The notes beneath the pieces are model-generated. The model was not told where the DNA came from and made no database searches. It saw only the letters and a list, made by a program, of their open reading frames with translations. A stretch of DNA of 14,508 bases from JAXGPP01 sp964436865 (GTDB taxonomy: Bacteria > Planctomycetota > Planctomycetia > Pirellulales > Thermoguttaceae): the NCBI GenBank assembly GCA_964436865.1, contig CAYTFK010000171.1, forward strand, positions 1 to 14,508, written 5' to 3'. The position numbers and the translations under genes are program-made. Positions 13,449 through 14,508 of the stretch are shown piece after piece (within the stretch, counting starts at the first letter, position 1; every line of letters begins with the position of its first letter).

Positions 13449-14508
13449 ATGAAGCATCTGCCGCATGCCAGCCGACTGTCGGTGCGGAACATCACCCTGC
13501 TGGCGATCACCGTCTGCCTGGCCCTGATTTCACTCCAGACGCACGCGGCCGATGCTCCTTTGGTCGATGATCCGCTTCGGCAGCGATGTATCGGCGTTTT
13601 GCGGCGCGTGCTCGAGGAAGAGGACCAATGGATCAAGGTCCACGCCGCGGAACACTTGCTCGCGCTCGATTACCCGGAAGGCGTTGCCGAGGCATTTCAG
13701 AAGGAACTGTCGGCGCACGACGACGAGCCGGAATACCGGATCGGCATCTGGCGCGTGATGGCCCGGGCAGCCGTCGAGGAACGCCGCGCCGCGCGCTGGA
13801 TTGGCCGGATCCAGGAGGCATTTTTCAATCCGGACGCTCCCGATCGGCTCCACGCCATCGAGTCGCTGGCCAAACTGGGAGTCCAGCTTGCGCCGGCCCG
13901 GCTCGCGCCAGTCGAAAAAGCGGCTTCGAGCCAAGAGCCGATGGCGGCGTTTGCCTGCTGGGTGCTGGCCAATTCCAGGCGGCCCGGCGCGGAGCAGGCA
14001 CTGGCAAAGCTGCTCGAAGCATCCGATCCGAAAACACGTCTGGCGGCCGGGTACGCGCTGAGCCGTTTTGCGAGCGTCTCGGCGGAGACGGAAGAAAGGC
14101 TGCTTTTGGCGATCGAGCGTGAGCCGGCCGACTCGCCGGCGCGCGTGTACCTCGTGGCAGCGGGGGCCCGTCATGGCCGAGGGGATGACCGGCAGACGTT
14201 GATCGACGAACTGCGACGCACCGTCGAGGCAGGACCGCCGGCGGACCGCGTGCCGGCATGCAACGCCCTGGCTGCCCTGGCCGACGCCGCCGACCTGCCG
14301 CTGTTGACCGGGCTGTTGTCGCACGACGACCCCGACCTGGCCGCCAGCGCTGCTTGGGCTGTCCTGCGGATCGGCCGCCGCGTGCCGAGGCGGCTCGCAA
14401 CAGCCGACTGGATCGTGATGGTGGCCTATGTCGCGGGAATGCTCGCCGTCGGTTGGTACTACTGGCGGCGAAACCAGACCAGCGAAGACTACCTCCTGGG
14501 CGGACGCA
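13449..14508 (+). CDS. HEAT-like repeat protein fused to a sodium:solute symporter (partial at right edge)
   Basis: The frame is open from the ATG at 13449 (GGAG four bases upstream) to the window edge, giving 353 residues with no stop. Residues 1-34 are a Sec signal peptide (N-I-T-L-L-A-I-T-V-C-L-A-L-I-S-L, then H-A-A). Residues about 38-312 are alpha-helical HEAT-like repeats; the clearest are K-V-H-A-A-E-H-L-L-A-L near 63-73, R-L-H-A-I-E-S-L-A-K-L-G and D-L-A-A-S-A-A-W-A-V-L-R-I-G. From residue 320, D-W-I-V-M-V-A-Y-V-A-G-M-L-A-V-G-W-Y-Y-W is a membrane segment followed by S-E-D-Y-L-L-G-G-R, the first-helix signature of the sodium:solute symporter (SSS) family. The repeat domain would face the periplasm, which agrees with the outward N-terminus of SSS proteins. 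The rest of the transporter should continue past the edge. It is transcribed divergently from the oxidoreductase operon, so co-regulation is likely. The solute is unknown. Confidence 0.85.
   Translation, partial: MKHLPHASRLSVRNITLLAITVCLALISLQTHAADAPLVDDPLRQRCIGVLRRVLEEEDQWIKVHAAEHLLALDYPEGVAEAFQKELSAHDDEPEYRIGIWRVMARAAVEERRAARWIGRIQEAFFNPDAPDRLHAIESLAKLGVQLAPARLAPVEKAASSQEPMAAFACWVLANSRRPGAEQALAKLLEASDPKTRLAAGYALSRFASVSAETEERLLLAIEREPADSPARVYLVAAGARHGRGDDRQTLIDELRRTVEAGPPADRVPACNALAALADAADLPLLTGLLSHDDPDLAASAAWAVLRIGRRVPRRLATADWIVMVAYVAGMLAVGWYYWRRNQTSEDYLLGGR

Noticed and set aside
13530..14324. 264-residue minus-strand open frame
   Set aside because: It is antisense to the HEAT-symporter frame, which has a signal peptide, ribosome-binding site and SSS signature. 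The antisense frame has no recognisable features.

Overview
This window is GC-rich bacterial DNA. It is packed with secreted glycan-active proteins, Gfo/Idh/MocA-type sugar oxidoreductases and conserved uncharacterised families. There are no phage, IS, CRISPR, rRNA or tRNA signals that I can see. The mix suggests a polysaccharide-degrading member of the Planctomycetes-Verrucomicrobia group, most likely a planctomycete. The main clues are a Tat-exported beta-propeller with an L-F-I-D-x-F-L-I motif, very large multi-domain glycosidases, several Gfo/Idh/MocA enzymes and a sodium:solute symporter. This lineage call rests on recollection of family distribution, not on a search.

Layout from left to right. 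The left edge (1-83, minus) holds the first 27 codons of a secreted protein. Next is a secreted multidomain glycosidase-like protein (168-2561, minus): TIM barrel, then a chitobiase-type C-terminal domain, then a LamG-like domain. A cytosolic DUF2461 gene follows (2678-3364, minus). Across a 302-base divergent intergenic region with a plausible promoter and two palindromes lies a 1357-residue secreted GH2 enzyme (3667-7740, plus). Converging on it is a minus-strand series running from 13289 down to 7763: Gfo/Idh oxidoreductase, SDR dehydrogenase, second Gfo/Idh oxidoreductase, a small unrecognised protein with predicted beta character, a Tat-exported beta-propeller and a DUF1284-like cysteine protein. 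Two junctions are 4-base ATGA overlaps and one is a 2-base gap, so at least the first three genes look like one transcript. Diverging from its first gene is a plus-strand gene (13449 to the right edge). It encodes a signal peptide, a periplasmic HEAT-like repeat domain and, just before the edge, the first transmembrane segment and signature of a sodium:solute symporter.

Taken together, this reads as a carbohydrate-utilisation locus: outer glycosidases (GH2, TIM-barrel/LamG protein, beta-propeller), a Na+-coupled importer with an unusual periplasmic sensor or docking domain, and a three-enzyme NAD(P)-dependent oxidation module. The substrate cannot be read from the sequence. The two xylan-binding-like (CBM60-type) modules on the GH2 enzyme hint at a plant or algal heteropolysaccharide. 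The most unusual elements are the HEAT-symporter fusion, the nested/duplicated binding modules in the GH2 protein, and the perfect 17-base palindrome directly in front of the symporter ribosome-binding site.
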